Below are positions 22,771 through 35,687 of a DNA stretch of 61,848 nt, piece by piece (position 1 is the first letter of the stretch; each line of letters opens with the position of its first letter). The notes beneath the pieces were generated by a model. The model did no database searches, had not been told where the DNA came from, and saw only the letters and a list, made by a program, of their open reading frames with translations. A program made the translations under genes and the position numbers. The DNA is from Reclinomonas americana ATCC 50394 (taxonomy: Eukaryota; Jakobida; Jakobea; Jakobida): contig PS015384.1 of assembly GCA_048213135.1 (NCBI GenBank), positions 1 through 61,848 of the forward strand. Reading direction: 5' to 3'.

Positions 22771-24878
22771 TGTGTCGGTCGATCGTCGTGTGTTGGAGTG
22801 GGATCTCATGTCCAAGGAGCTGCTGAGGTTGGTGTCACTCTGTGTGCATCTACGTGCATGTCTGCCGTGGCATCTGACGTGCGTTTTTTTGTAATATCGG
22901 CAGCTCATTCAAGGGCGGCAAGACTGCGCTGTCGGCCGTGTGCATTGATCCGAGTGGAAGCCACCTGCTGGTGGCCTCGTCGCGCATCAAGATGTGGGAC
23001 GTCACCTCCAAGTCCAAGCAGCAGAGGTGCGCTGCGTTGTCTACCCCCCTCTTTCCTCCCACTGGATTCTCACTCGGTCATGTGGGTGCATGCAGTTTTG
23101 CTGGACACCCGAGCAGCGTGCAGTTTATGAAGTTCCTGCAGTCGGGCGACAGCTTCGTGTCGGCGGCGCACGACCGTTTTGTGAGCATGTGGCGATGTGA
23201 GGATTCCTCCGAGTCTGCGGTTCCGCTGGTGGCCGATGCGAATCCTGTCGGCCTCGCCGTGTCGCCGCCAAGCGACTCGGTGAGTGCCGTCACCTATCAG
23301 TGGCCTGTGTAAGATGCGTGTGCGACTGACTGTCTCTGTGCAGAACGAGTGCCATGTCGCGTGCCCCACTGAGAGTGGCACCATTTGCGTATGGCGGGTG
23401 GTAGATGGAGCGGTGGATGGGCAGAAGCCGTCGGGTTCAGTGCTCACTGGTTCCCTGGAGAGCGCCACATCGGTGCGGCGCAGTCGTGGACTCGTCTTTT
23501 CTCGCTCCTCGCTGAAGCGCGCATGTGACTCGATGCAGATCCTGAACTGTGCCTTTGATGGATTCGGTCGTCTCTTGGTGGCACATGGACCGATCGTGAA
23601 GCCGGTCATCGAGGCAGTGGTGCGTGGAGAAATGATGTGCTGGCGATCGTCTTTGTCACTGCAGTCTCACACTGCGTGTACCGCTTTGCAGGCATACTTT
23701 GATGCGGAGACGGGCGAATTCAACGAGCACGTTGAGCTGGCGAGCGCAGCACCGGTACTGTCTCTTTTCATGTTCCCTAAGCGTTCCATTTCATGATCTC
23801 TGCTGACATTGCTGGTCTGTTGTGTGTTGCAGCAAACAACCACGGTTGTGCTCGGTGGCGTCACAATGCCCAAGATGAAACGTGGTGCTCCGGAGCAGGT
23901 GATTACGCAGGCTGAGATGGTTCTTCCCGACATGATGATGGCATTGGATGGCGGCGCATCGGCGGAGGCCGACAGCGCTGCCGCTTCGAGCAACCCAGCA
24001 CCCTCGAAACGCAAGAAGCAAGGTCAGCGCAGTGTGCGACAGGGAGAGAGAAGGGGTAAGAGTTTGTGCTCACTTTTTTNNNNNNNNNNNNNNNNNNNNN
24101 NNNNNNNNNNNNNNNNNNNNNNNNNNNNNNNNNNNNNNNNNNNNNNNNNNNNNNNNNNNNNNNNNNNNNNNNNNNNNNNNNNNNNNNNNNNNNNNNNNNN
24201 NNNNNNNNNNNNNNNNNNNNNNNNNNNNNNNNNNNNNNNNNNNNNNNNNNNNNNNNNNNNNNNNNNNNNNNNNNNNNNNNNNNNNNNNNNNNNNNNNNNN
24301 NNNNNNNNNNNNNNNNNNNNNNNNNNNNNNNNNNNNNNNNNNNNNNNNNNNNNNNNNNNNNNNNNNNNNNNNNNNNNNNNNNNNNNNNNNNNNNNNNNNN
24401 NNNNNNNNNNNNNNNNNNNNNNNNNNNNNNNNNNNNNNNNNNNNNNNNNNNNNNNNNNNNNNNNNNNNNNNNNNNNNNNNNNNNNNNNNNNNNNNNNNNN
24501 NNNNNNNNNNNNNNNNNNNNNNNNNNNNNNNNNNNNNNNNNNNNNNNNNNNNNNNNNNNNNNNNNNNNNNNNNNNNNNNNNNNNNNNNNNNNNNNNNNNN
24601 NNNNNNNNNNNNNNNNNNNNNNNNNNNNNNNNNNNNNNNNNNNNNNNNNNNNNNNNNNNNNNNNNNNNNNNNNNNNNNNNNNNNNNNNNNNNNNNNNNNN
24701 NNNNNNNNNNNNNNNNNNNNNNNNNNNNNNNNNNNNNNNNNNNNNNNNNNNNNNNNNNNNNNNNNNNNNNNNNNNNNNNNNNNNNNNNNNNNNNNNNNNN
24801 NNNNNNNNNNNNNNNNNNNNNNNNNNNNNNNNNNNNNNNNNNNNNNNNNNNNNNNNNNNNNNNTCGTACCACTCGTAC

Positions 24879-24932
<54 letters not shown>

Positions 24933-25892
24933 TTGTCGTTGCTCATGTACCGTGCAGTCTGAACCGCAAGCCATCACGTGCCGCACGCCTGCTGCCCTGG
25001 GTCAAGACCGTGTTCCAATTGCACACGTCGTATCTCATGACCGTACCCGATCTGGTCAAGTCACTTGGCACTCTCTACCAGTTGGTGGACAGTCGTCTCT
25101 CGGCGCACCAGAGGTTTGCACGCCTCTCGGGTCGACTGGACCTGCTCATGACACAGGTGAGCACGCAGAAGACTGAGAGTGTTTGCTCGAATGAGAGTGT
25201 GTTTCTCACTTGTTGTGCGTCCTGAACAGATCTCCGAGCGCACCAAGGAGCAGGCATCGGCGCTGGTCGGTGCCAAGAAGCGCAACATTCCGCGAGTGGT
25301 ACACGTAGAGGGTGAGTCGGACGATGATGACGACGAGGAGGAGCTTGCCGGCCGGAGTGCCCTGGCACGAATGATGGAGGACGACGCCAATGTCGACGAT
25401 ATGCTGAGGAAAATGGAGAAGAGGCTCGGCATTGACGACGACGACGAAGATGAGGACGACGAAGATGCCGAGGACAGGGCCAGGGCGGCCCGGCGGCGCA
25501 GGTCCTCGTCGGGAATGCATGTCGGTGCGTACTTCTCCTCGTCTTCAGGCGCATGAAGATGGTGCACCTGCGTCTGATTGCTTGGGTTTCCACCTTAAGC
25601 AGATGGTGACGACGATGACGAGGATGATGATGAAGAAGAGCTCGGCACGGCGGTGGACGACGAGGCGTCAACAGCATCCGAGGCCGAGAAGGAAACCGCG
25701 GAGAAGAGCGCGGATGCCGAAGATGAGGACGATGATGAAGAAGAGGACGAGGAGGAGGAGACGGAGATTGTGTTCAGAACAGCCAAGGCAAAACCGACGG
25801 CACGGTTCCGCCGCGAAGTGGATGACGACGACGAGGAGAGCACCGACGATGACGATGGTGACGACGATGATGATGATGATGATGACGAATGA
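22771..25892 (+). CDS. WDR43: WDR43/UTP5 homologue (5' end and middle missing)
   Basis: WDR43 (yeast Utp5) is a nucleolar WD40 protein of the t-UTP complex of the small-subunit processome, needed for pre-rRNA transcription and early cleavage. Visible WD40 pieces are VLEWDLMSKELL, SHLLVASSRIKMWDV, FAGHPSSVQFMKF with RFVSMWR, and GTICVWRVV. After the second gap the Utp12 domain appears: LLPWVKTVFQLHTSYLMTVP, LGTLYQLVDSRL and RLSGRLDLLMTQ, diagnostic for this family. The C-terminal 150 residues are an Asp/Glu-rich tail with a few basic islands, ending at 25892. Gaps at 22030-22770 and 24080-24863 remove the N terminus and the region between the propeller and the Utp12 domain. Convergent with the next gene (161 bp between stops). 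Confidence 0.85.
24080..24863. other. Assembly gap (784 N)
   Basis: Inside the WDR43 gene. It is followed directly by a CT repeat, which may explain the failure to assemble. Confidence 0.99.
24881..24928. repeat. (CT)n microsatellite in a WDR43 intron
   Basis: About 24 CT units forming the pyrimidine tract before the 3' splice site of the exon starting near 24959. Confidence 0.95.
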
Positions 25893-26053
25893 GGCGCGCA
25901 ATGAAATAGGTATTAATGTGACAACTGAGTTACACACACACTGCGGAGGTGGAAAAAGGAAAAACGGGGAGCGCGCTACATGCACAAACTGGCAACGAGG
26001 GGGGAAAGAAAGGATTGGGAGGAAAGCAAACGAAGGGAAACCCCGTTCGGCAA

Positions 26054-29000
26054 TCATCTCTGCATGTGGCCAGTGGTACGTGGTCGCTGGTAATCGTCGT
26101 CCCGATGATGCTGCACATACACACACGCAAGCACGCACGCACGGTGAGTGACCTGATTCCATGCAGTGGCACTCGCGCTCGACGTACCCCATTGAGATGG
26201 CCGAGCGCACTGCTGAGAATGGCCATGCTCTTCGGAGCGCCTGTGCCACAACGAGTTGAGCAGAGCTGCAAACTGATCACTGATATGATAGACACGACAC
26301 ACCGTCTGCACTGTTGGGCAGCCGTGCAGCACTGGCCGTGATCAGTGCGCGTATCTTGCGTTTGCGGCTCTTCAGCGGCACCTGTGTGACGAGGAAGAGC
26401 TCGTCCAGCTCCTCTGGCACCATGTTTTGAATCTCGGCTGCGCGACGACAGTCAGTGGCGGCAGAACAAGCAGCCGAATAGTTTGAATGCAATACACACG
26501 CAACTGATGGTGGTCTCCTCCTCGTCCTCCAGCCGCTGAATCGCCTCCGTGGTCTGCATTCGGGAGACCTGCAACTCGGAGATGTTGCGCTCGTACTCGG
26601 CCGCCATGGAGTCGGCCTCCTGCACAGCGAGCATCACATGGTTCAGTGACAACACGTGCAATCCGTGCGTTTGTGCACGAGCAACACACCTTGTACGATT
26701 CGAGATCACCAACGGCAAGCGATTCGGCGCGGTCCTCCAGTGCACACCGACGGCTCTCCTCCAGCGAGGAGATGCGAGCCGAGATGACGGCCAACTCGGA
26801 TCGTGCGCGCTCAATGCGTCGACGCAGCTCGCGGATAGACTGTGCTCAACGGTGTTGGATAACACATCCACTAAATCTCTCAACTGAGTACGCGCGAACC
26901 TCCAACTTGTGAATCGCAGTCTTGCGGTGCTCCACCGCCAACTTCCACTGTTCCAGATCCTTCACGTGCTGCTCACGTGCATGAGGACACAACAAGACAC
27001 AACGTGCCTGCGAGATGCACCACCCACTCACCCGTTGCATGTGCTCGCGCGTCTTCCAGATGCTGCCCTGCACTCGGTTTACCTCGGCAGCCATCTGCAG
27101 ACAAACCACACACTCAGTAATCACGACTGTGTGCGTGCATGCGAGTGTAACCCACGAACCGGCGTGTACAGCTGGTACAGCTGCATGGAGCGCGGGATGA
27201 GCACCTGCAGATCGTCATCCGACACCTGATCGACCACGATCTTGGCACGGAACACCTCCTCCTCCTGCGTTGCACATGAGCACGCTGCTGCTGTTTGTGT
27301 CTGCTTCTCAACATTGCACCGCTCCCACCTTCTCTTCCTCCCACATGGCCTCCCGGCTGAACAGCAGATCTGTGTATGCCTTTTCTTCCTCGCGCTCGGC
27401 CTCGCGAAGCGCATTCCGCGCCCTCTCCAACGCCACCACTTGCTGCTCAAACCAATCATACGTGGAGTGAGCAACACACTCCGAAATATTGATTGCACGA
27501 TGAGACGCGCCTTCTTCCACGACTGCTCGCTCCTGGAGACCTCCTCTCGCACACCGTGCAGCTGCTGCCGCATTTGCTGCAGACGCTCGAGATTAACAGC
27601 GGCCTGGCGGTAGGCCTCTGGCTTGTGCTCGGGGTTGGAGTAGCCCGTCTCGCCCACGTCCAACAGCGACTGCGCACAACAACACGTGAGGGCGTGAACC
27701 AACCCCATCTCCCACCACGGCAGGCCACGCACCAGCAATCGCATCTGTCGACGGTCCTTGTGCGAGGCAATGGCATCCAGTCGACGCAGGATGTCCGACA
27801 GCAATTCGCCAGCACGCGTGGCCAGCTTCACCTTCTCTTCGCTCCACTTCTTGATGTTGGACTCGACACCGCGGCGGCGTTCGCCAACCTGTTCGGCGCG
27901 AGACATCATGTCGGAGCTGGAGCTGCTCATGGTGTCCTTCAGAGTGAGTTCCAGCTCGCCCAGTTGCTGCAAGGCGGCCTGGATGTTCTGATCCACGCGA
28001 GCCTTGCCGCGCTTCACCTCCTCGAGATCCTGCAGCAGTTGCTGCACGTCGTTCTCCTGCTCCTCGAGACTCTGCTCAAACTTGATTCGCTGCTTGTCGT
28101 CGTCAACAACCTGCGCCACGACGGCGGTGTCGAGCGGTGGCACCGGCTGCAGGCTCTCCATGCCGCGACCGCCTGTCATCACAGACCCAAACATTCTGCT
28201 GGTGAGTGGAAGGAGTGGGGCAATATGAGCGGTAGTGGGTACGCAACTCCGTAGTGTCGACACAATGGCATCCTTTTCAAAGACACGTTTGCGCTGCAGC
28301 TCCGACTCCTGCGACGCTCGCAGACGCTCCATCAGCTCGATCTTGCGTGACTCCAGCTTTTGCATCTGCTGCAGGGTCGCGGAGATGTCGGTCTTGATGG
28401 ACTGCATCTCGTCAGCCGCGGCCTTGGCCCGCTCCGCTTCCGCCTTGGCTTGCGCCTCGTCAATGACCGGCGGTGCGCGATACGACTTGGGGGAGCCGCG
28501 CGTACCGCTCGACACCATGGTTGGCGAGCCGGAGGAGAGCTGACGCTGCACACGGGGCGCCGGCGACATGCCAATGTCGTCCTGTTGCAAAATCACAAAT
28601 GTGAGAAAAACAATGGTGACGTGCGACGGTTGTACAATCGAGTCCCACCTCGCGACGTGGTCGGTTGGGTGACGGTGGATCGTCTGCGCGGGGTGAGCCC
28701 ATGGCGGACGGGAAGGCATGCGACTCTGTGGCGGAGGAGAATGAGAGACGGATACGCAACTACCACAAGCAGCGAGACGTGGAACCGACCGAGAGCCTCC
28801 GGCGGCAGTTCGGAGGAGACCAACAGTGTGCGCAAACCAAACACTTCTTCGGTGCGCGGAGTGCTGCGCACAACGAGCACAGGTCAGCGACGGAAGAGAG
28901 ACGCCCCTCGTCTCTCACTCCCATCACGCAACTCGACAGAGGGGCCGGTGACTTGCAGCACACGCAGAGTCGGGTGCTGTGCGAGTGCAGACTGCATCGC

Positions 29001-32000
29001 GTCGCAGGTAGCAGGCGAGAAGGAGCATTCGCGAGCGCTCAAGCGCAGCAGCGTGCGGTTGTGATTTTGCAGCGTCAACAGCAACAGTCGACCTACAGCA
29101 ACAGCAGTCAGCACATCGGCTACCAGTTGACGATGATTCACACATACGCACCACCCTCATCTCCCAAGTCATTCTCATCAACCACCAGCGACTGCAGTGC
29201 GCCAGAAGCCTGGCAGGAGCAGCAGCAGCAGCAACAACAGATATCAGCAATAACGCGCGGATTCATATGTGTGTGGGTGCAAATGCAAGTACCTTGACGT
29301 AGTCCACAATCGGCAACACCGAGTCCGCCGTGGCGCCGACAGCACGAATGGCCAGGTGTCGCAGTGTTCGCGAGTATGTCAGCGCCGGCACCAGGCGCGA
29401 GACGCCAGTGTCGCCCAGGGGGTTGTGGCTCAGTCGGATCTCGACCATGGAGTGGTCGTGGCGCAGCACATTGTTGACAAACGACGAAATGCCCTTTTCT
29501 GTAATGTTGTTATCCGACACGTCGATGCGCGACAGGTTGCCGTTGAGTTGCAGAACGTGCACCAAGAAGTCGAATCCCGTGTCGGAAATGAAGTTGGACT
29601 GCGTGTGGGAAAGAGTGAGTGCGCAACACGGAAGCTGATTGGCATGAAGCGCCGCACCGCCACGTTGAGCGAGGTCAACGAGGTGTTCTCCCCACGGAGT
29701 GCGCGACACAAGTGCCCGAGTCCCTCGTCCGTGAGGTTGTTGTTGGCCAAATTGAGCGAGGTGATGCTGCGATTCGAGGCCAGCATGTATCCCGCATTCT
29801 GACCGCCATGCACACCCAACAAGTTGCCATCGGCGTGCAACACGCGCAACGTGCTGTACATGCGCATGAGGAGACTGGATTGAGATGGAGTCGCAGCTCC
29901 CACGTACTCACGTTTGGAAACCGAGCACGTTGGTGAGCGTGGCCCAGTCCTGGTCGCTCAGATCCTGATTGCCCACGTACAACTCGGTCGGTACCTCGTC
30001 CTGCTCGATCGTCGCGTGTAAGGAACGGATGAAAGGAAAACAAAGAGGTCACACGTACCTGGCCAATCGTATCCGTCTCGAGACTGCCGAGTTGCTTCAG
30101 TACGTCGACCAGCTTCTGATTCACAGGGGTGTGCGTGGCCTGGCAGCGGCTCTTGTACTGCGTCAGGATCTCCAACACATGATCGCGCATGTCGTCCTGC
30201 GGTGCATTGCTCAGCACTCGGCACAAAACAAGTAGTGTGGGTTGGAAACGCAACAAGGTCGCTGAAAAAGTCCTCTTCCTCTTGCAACGAGATCGGGTAC
30301 GACTCGCGTTCCTGCTGACTGCTAATGTCGATCTTGCCCTGCGGATTGTTGCAGTGATCCAGAATCTCAGCAATTTGCTCCTCACCCTCCACCGTGGTGT
30401 AGTTTTGGTCAATGGCAATCAACTCGATCACCGCATTCAGGTGGAAGACTTCCGCCAGTGCCGTGGCACCTGCACATCACAAACACACACAAACACACAG
30501 AAATCAGCTCTTGGCACAGAGCGGGCGTGCATGCTCGAGAGTACACACCCTGGTCGCGAATAATGTTGCGCCCCATGTGCAGCTTGGTCAGGTGACGATG
30601 AGTGCTGCAGCGACTGCGAGTGGAGGTCGGTGAGTGGTTGTTTGCAGACGGCGACAACAACAACAACGATGCGCAGGCACAACGTACCTGGCCAGCGCAA
30701 TGGCACCGGCGTCGCCAATCTTGTTGTCGATGAGCGACAGCTCTGACAACTTGGGCATTTTCGGGATGAGGTCGGCAAGCGCCGAGGCACCGCGCGAAGC
30801 CAGGCGATTGCCGTCCAACAGCAGGATCTCCACACCCAACGGCAGCATCACATCGATCAGCGCCTTGCGCAGGCTCTCGGCGCCGCGGACGCCAATGCGG
30901 CAGCGCGAAGCGTTCAGGTAGCGCAGTTTCGGGAGGATCAAACCCAGCTTCCCACTGAGCTCAGCAGGCGTGAGCAGCGACGAGAGCAGCGGTACGACAG
31001 GGTGTGTGTGAGAGAGAAGACGCAACGCATTGTCGTTGCGGAGGGGATTGCCGGCAATCGACACGTCCACGAGCTCTGGGTGCTCCTGAATGGCATCGAC
31101 AAGCTGACCCAAGCTGCGCGAGGTCATGCGATTGCCCGACACATCCAGTCGACGCAGAAACTGGTTCTTCTGCACTCCACACACACACACAGGGGTGGGG
31201 TTCAGAGGAGACAAAGCGATCCCATGTGGACACACATGAAACATCGCAACTCGAATCGCCATTGCCAGCTTCTCCATGCCCTCATCGCCGACACCGCACT
31301 GCGACACAATCAGCGTCTCCAGCGTATCCGAGCTGACTAGCACCGATGCCTACACGCACAACAGCGCGTCAACGAAAAACAACAACAACAACACGAGTGG
31401 TACCGATTTCAACACACGCAGCACCGCACATGGACGAACCAACAATCGCGCGCCCTCATCCAACACCGGGTTCTGCTGCAGCTCCAGCTCCACGAGAGTG
31501 CGACACATTTGCGCCACCGCCGGCGACACTGTGATGCTCGAGGAGATGAACGACGCACGTCGCACCGATGTCGACTGCACAGCGGGAGAGAATGAGTGAG
31601 AAACAGCAAGTGAGAGAAATCGCCCGAATGATTCGACCTGATTGATGGCCTCGGCCAACAATGCCGCCGCATCGTCGCCGAGTGGCACGCCATTGGTCTT
31701 CACCAGCGAGATGCTGCTGGAGAAGGCCAGCGTGTATGCAATCGCCTCAATGTCTTCAAAGGTGTATCCCGCACTGCACACGCACACACGCACACACAAA
31801 CCGAAATGAGAGAGCATGCGCGTGTGAGAGACAAAAGAGCCACGCAACGAGCCGGCCAGCTTGAGCGCCTTGCCCTGCTTGAACACGCGCAGCAGATCGC
31901 GCTTCGGCTCAATGTGCAGCTCCTGTGCGCGTGTGTGAGAGAGACGCGCGCGCACATAGAGACAGCGCGGAAACGGAAGACCAACGCAACTGCACACTTG

Positions 32001-32041
32001 GCCTCGTACACACTGGCCGCAGAGGTCGCCGCCGACGCCAT
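26054..32041 (-). CDS. Leucine-rich-repeat plus coiled-coil protein
   Basis: Start ATG 32041 (MASAATSAASVYEAKCAELHI). The N terminus has the Y-x-x-x-C motif typical of ribonuclease-inhibitor-type LRR proteins. LRR units run to about 28900, for example LRRLDVSGNRM, VEILLLDGNRLAS, ITSLNLANNNLTDEGL and LSRIDVSDNNITEKGI, with a non-LRR insert around 30000-30420. From about 28700 down to 26450 the sequence is a long coiled coil (Gln, Glu, Arg-rich). The end reads HHRDDDYQRP...GHMQR, stop 26054. I join the LRR and coiled-coil halves through a 37-nt intron (28760-28724, GTTGCG donor). If that is wrong, the second half is a separate gene starting at ATG 28702 (MGSPRADD). LRRC45-like centrosomal proteins have the same LRR-then-coiled-coil layout, but the match is not strong enough to name. 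Confidence 0.6.
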
Positions 32042-32097
32042 GTTCTGTGTGTGGTAAGAAAGCGCCTGCAGCTGGCGAGCGCGATTGTCATTCACGA
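32042..32097. promoter_or_regulatory. Divergent promoter, LRR protein / TPGS1
   Basis: 56 bp between opposing start codons. Contains GCGCGATTGTC at 32079-32089, 8 nt before the TPGS1 ATG, matching 12659-12669 in the CFAP74/kinase promoter. Confidence 0.6.
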
Positions 32098-33570
32098 ATG
32101 TCAGATGGCGCTGGCACCCTCACCGGCGCCACTGGTGCAATGGGGAGCACTGGTGCTGCTGCTGCAGCAGCAGCTGCATCAGTGGCGGCGGCAGTGACAG
32201 CAACAGCACCGGCGACGACGATTGCTGCTGCGACAGGTGCAGCCGGAGTGGGCACTGCGGCGGCGGTTGTCGCGGCGGCGTCGAGTGAGAGTGGTGAGCG
32301 AGGCAAGGCGGCGAAGAAGTTTGTGCCAGAGGAGTACCTTGGTGAGTGTGATGAGTGAGCGTGTGTGCATTGTTGGTGCTCACGATGCGCTTCGCAGATC
32401 GACATGGTGTGAGCGCGTATTTGAAAGATGTCGTCACGTTGTTGCTGGAGGTTCGTGTATTGTCAACGATGATAACTATGAGCTGCGATGATGAGCGTGA
32501 TGTGGCGCAGAATCGACCTGCTGATCCGCTGGCGTTTGTCGCCGACTAGTTGCATTTGCATGCTTCCTCTCCTTCTCCCTCCCTCTCTCTCCCTCGCGCT
32601 GACTCTTCGTGCAGCTTCCGGAATGTGGTGCATGGCACGAGCAGTGTCATGCGCTCGTATCGGTATGTGCGGTTGACGCGACGATCGTGTGCCGCCTTCA
32701 TGGACAACTTGGTGGCGGCGTTTCGCACGCTTGACATGCGACGCACGCCTTCGTCGAGTGGTCTGCCTGTGCTGCTATCGTTGCCTTCGACTGTGCTCTG
32801 TGCTCCATGTCGTGTCGCTCACTGGCATTGTGTGTGCGTGTGCGGCAGAGGAGGGCAGTGGTGCTGGCGATCGTGCAGGTGGCAGCGGTAGTGAATCGGA
32901 GAGTGCGCTGGGGTTGCGCAGTGGCGACATGTCGCGGCTCTTGCGGGCGCTGTGCTCCGATTTCCCCGAGCACGTTGTGCGACGCATACAGCGTGTGTTT
33001 GCGGCCAGCGATACGTCGGTGATCCCGTTCTCGCAGTTCAGCGCCGCCGTGCATGCGTGTCTGTTGTATCAAGGTACGACGCCGCGTGTGGGGGCGAGAG
33101 AGAGGGCGGGGATGGCACTCACTCGCTTCGCCTGGTAGAGTTTGTCGACACTGTGGAGGAGATCTTTCGCTCGTGTGGTGTCGACGACAAGGGCCGCGTG
33201 CAGGCCTCGGTGCTGGAGATCGAATTGCTGCAGTGTGCGGCCACCTGGCCAGAGGATTATGGGTACGCATGCGCTTGTCGTTCGTCTCTCTCTTTCTTTT
33301 GCTCACATCGCGCTGCCCAGGCGGTGTCCTACGCAAGAGGAGATTGTGCGATGCGTGGAAAGCTGCACGCGCAGCTCCGGCAATGTGCGCTTTGAGGATT
33401 TTGCATGGGCCTTTTTCAACGCCTGTGGTCCACCTTCCGAGACCGAAACGGCGGCTGCCGCGAGGCGGATGGCGCGAAGACCGCCATCGGCCGGAGGCGG
33501 TGGTGGCGGTGGCAGTGGCAGTGGTAGTGGCAGTGCTGTCGATGTGACTCGACTGGGTCGCAACCGATGA
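32098..33570 (+). CDS. TPGS1: TPGS1 homologue, tubulin polyglutamylase complex subunit
   Basis: TPGS1 (PGs1) is a non-catalytic subunit of the TTLL1 polyglutamylase complex that modifies axonemal and basal-body tubulin. After an Ala/Thr-rich N terminus the dimerisation/docking-like region reads FVPEEYLDRHGVSAYLKDV, then VTLLLENRPADPLAFVADYF across two splice joins. Later conserved blocks are SYRYVRLTRRSCAAFMDNL, LLRALCSDFPEHVV, FSQFSAAVHACLLYQ and EFVDTVEEIFRSCGVDD. The end is a Gly/Ser linker and RLGRNR, stop at 33570. Introns include donors GTTGCATT and GTTCGT. The length is slightly above the animal protein because of low-complexity ends. A ciliary role fits the CFAP74 and MNS1 genes in the same window. 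Confidence 0.78.
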
Positions 33571-33609
33571 TGACGAATGTGGCATGTACTTGTACAAACT
33601 TTATGAGGC

Positions 33610-35531
33610 TCAATCGTCGAGGAGACGCAAAAAGTCGGGGTCGCCGGCGTCCAAGTTGACCATCTCCTGCTCGTACGGTCGATGCGTGGCGGGGGGTTTC
33701 GCGCGCGGCCGGCCCATCACGAGCGACCGGCGAGCCACACACCACACCACCAAGAACATGGGGACAACGACGACCAGCATCACCACATTGAACACAAAGT
33801 AGGAGCCGTTGAAGGCGTGTGTCACTGCAAAGCGAGTCAGCTGGGCGTGGAGGCACAGTGTGTTATTTGCGTACACACACGCACCAGCGTAGAACATGGG
33901 GAATTGTGAAAAGGACACCACGGCACCGATCGTGTACAGGCAGCCGATGATGCGACCCATGCTGCGCGCGTGTCAGTGCGCTATGGTGGCCAAGGGGACG
34001 CACTACCAATACGTACCTTCGTGCGCCAAACACGCGGACCACAAACACCGAGGCCACCGAGAACAGGAACGCGCGGACACAGGTGAAGAGCAGGGCGGTG
34101 ACCAGTTGCAGCTGGATGATGGGAACCTGAACGAGAACAATCGGTCAGATGGAGGGGCAAGCGGTCGGTGAGAGGGGAGGCGTGACGGAACCAGTGTGAA
34201 ACCGCTGTACACCAGCGACAGCACGTTGATGATGGTCATGGAGACGGTGAAACCCCATCTGCGAATCAACAAATGTGAGCCGGAGAAAGCACAAGGACAC
34301 GAAAGTCGATACTGGCGTCACCTCTCGATGCAAAACGAGACCAGTGGTGTAAACAGGAAGCCCAGCACGATAACCGTGCCGCCCAACGTCTCGTACAACT
34401 CCACCGTGGCCTTGTCCGACGACAGCGATTCCATGAACGGACCAAACATGCCGAGGCTGCCATCATCTGGTGAGCAACGGGAACATCGTGAACAAAATGT
34501 GCAATGCGGTGCACGACGCAACAAGGCCACGTTGCGCAGCACGTGCACACTAAAGAAGACGAGAATGCCGAAGAACTCGATCGAGCACAATTGCTGCACG
34601 AAGGGCGCCCGAGTCAAGTCTCGGTGACCATTGGCATACATGCGCTGCGCCGACGCGCGCGAAGGATGTGTGAGCAGCAGCGCGCGAGGGACAGCACAAA
34701 GCAAGGCAGACGGCGCTCACCGACGGACTGCCAGACAACTCGGCGGCGTCGTCGGTCACCACCGACGCGTCCTTCATGTTTTGCTGCAGACCGCGTCGGT
34801 TGAGCAGCCAGAGTGTGAAGAGCACCGTGTGTGTGACGATGGTGACGGCTCCAAAGCCGATAAACAGCTGCCTCAGCGAGAAGCTGCACGCACCGCGATT
34901 GAGCAAACGTGTGTGCGGAAACGATGAGAACAAAGAGAGAGAGTCGACGCACGAGTAGGCGTCTTGCAGCAAGCGGAAGATCAAAAAGACAACATAGCTG
35001 TCGACAGACAGCGACGGTGAGCAAGCAAAACGCACATGCATGCAGGGGGAGACAATGAAAGTACGCACGAGGCATCAAAGAGGCCATTGGAGGCCGACAA
35101 GATCAAGGTCTCGTATCGCGGCAGCAGGTAGGCGACACGGAAGCCGCAGACAAACACCAGCGTGCTGGCAAACCCAATGAGGCAGTAGCCGACCTCGACA
35201 GCGACAAGGAAGCCGAAGAGGTAGTAGCCAGCGAGACCACAAAGCAGGGCGACCAGCGTGACAAGTGCCGGACCAAAGCTGCGACTCGTGCGTCAGTCAC
35301 GGAGACAGAGAGGCACAAGGGAAGAGCGGGTCGTCGCACACCAGTCAAGCAGCAGGCCGACGACAATGCCCGACGCTGTTTGTGTGAGTGTCGCCAACGA
35401 GTAGACCAAGTTGAGGCGATCCTGGGGGGAACGGAAGCACACAGTCACTATCCATCCACAGACGAGAGTGCAACTCACTCTCTCTCATACACACACACAC
35501 CTCCTGCGGTGCACACATGCCCTCGGGTGTA
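33610..35531 (-). CDS. MFS transporter, SLC43/Fmp42-like (5' end in gap)
   Basis: Multi-pass carrier of the major facilitator superfamily. Visible from the gap: TPEGMCAPQEDRLNLVYSLATLTQ, then helices such as IVVGLLLDW, ALVTLVALLCGLAGYYLFGF and VFVCGFRVAYLLP, a cytoplasmic loop with LNRRGLQQNMKDAS, and the second half with FFGILVFFSVHVLRNVALL, TVIVLGFLFTPLVSF, SMTIINVLSLVYS, MGRIIGCLYTIGAVVSFSQ and VFNVVMLVVVVPMF. The QDxRLNLxxxxxxxxxN/T pattern after helix 1 is typical of SLC43-like (amino-acid) and fungal Fmp42-like carriers. The substrate is not predictable here. Helix 1 is missing in the gap. The stop lies 39 bp from the TPGS1 stop (convergent). Confidence 0.68.
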
Positions 35532-35687
35532 NNNNNNNNNNNNNNNNNNNNNNNNNNNNNNNNNNNNNNNNNNNNNNNNNNNNNNNNNNNNNNNNNNNNN
35601 NNNNNNNNNNNNNNNNNNNNNNNNNNNNNNNNNNNNNNNNNNNNNNNNNNNNNNNNNNNNNNNNNNNNNNNNNNNNNNNNNNNNNNN
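35532..35687. other. Assembly gap (156 N)
   Basis: Must contain the C terminus of EI24, an intergenic region, and the first helix of the transporter. That is more than 156 bp can comfortably hold, so the gap size is probably underestimated. Confidence 0.95.

Noticed and set aside
24881-24928. CRISPR or mobile-element repeat next to the gap
   Set aside because: Simple CT microsatellite serving as an intron pyrimidine tract; no direct repeats with spacers, terminal repeats or transposase seen anywhere in the window.
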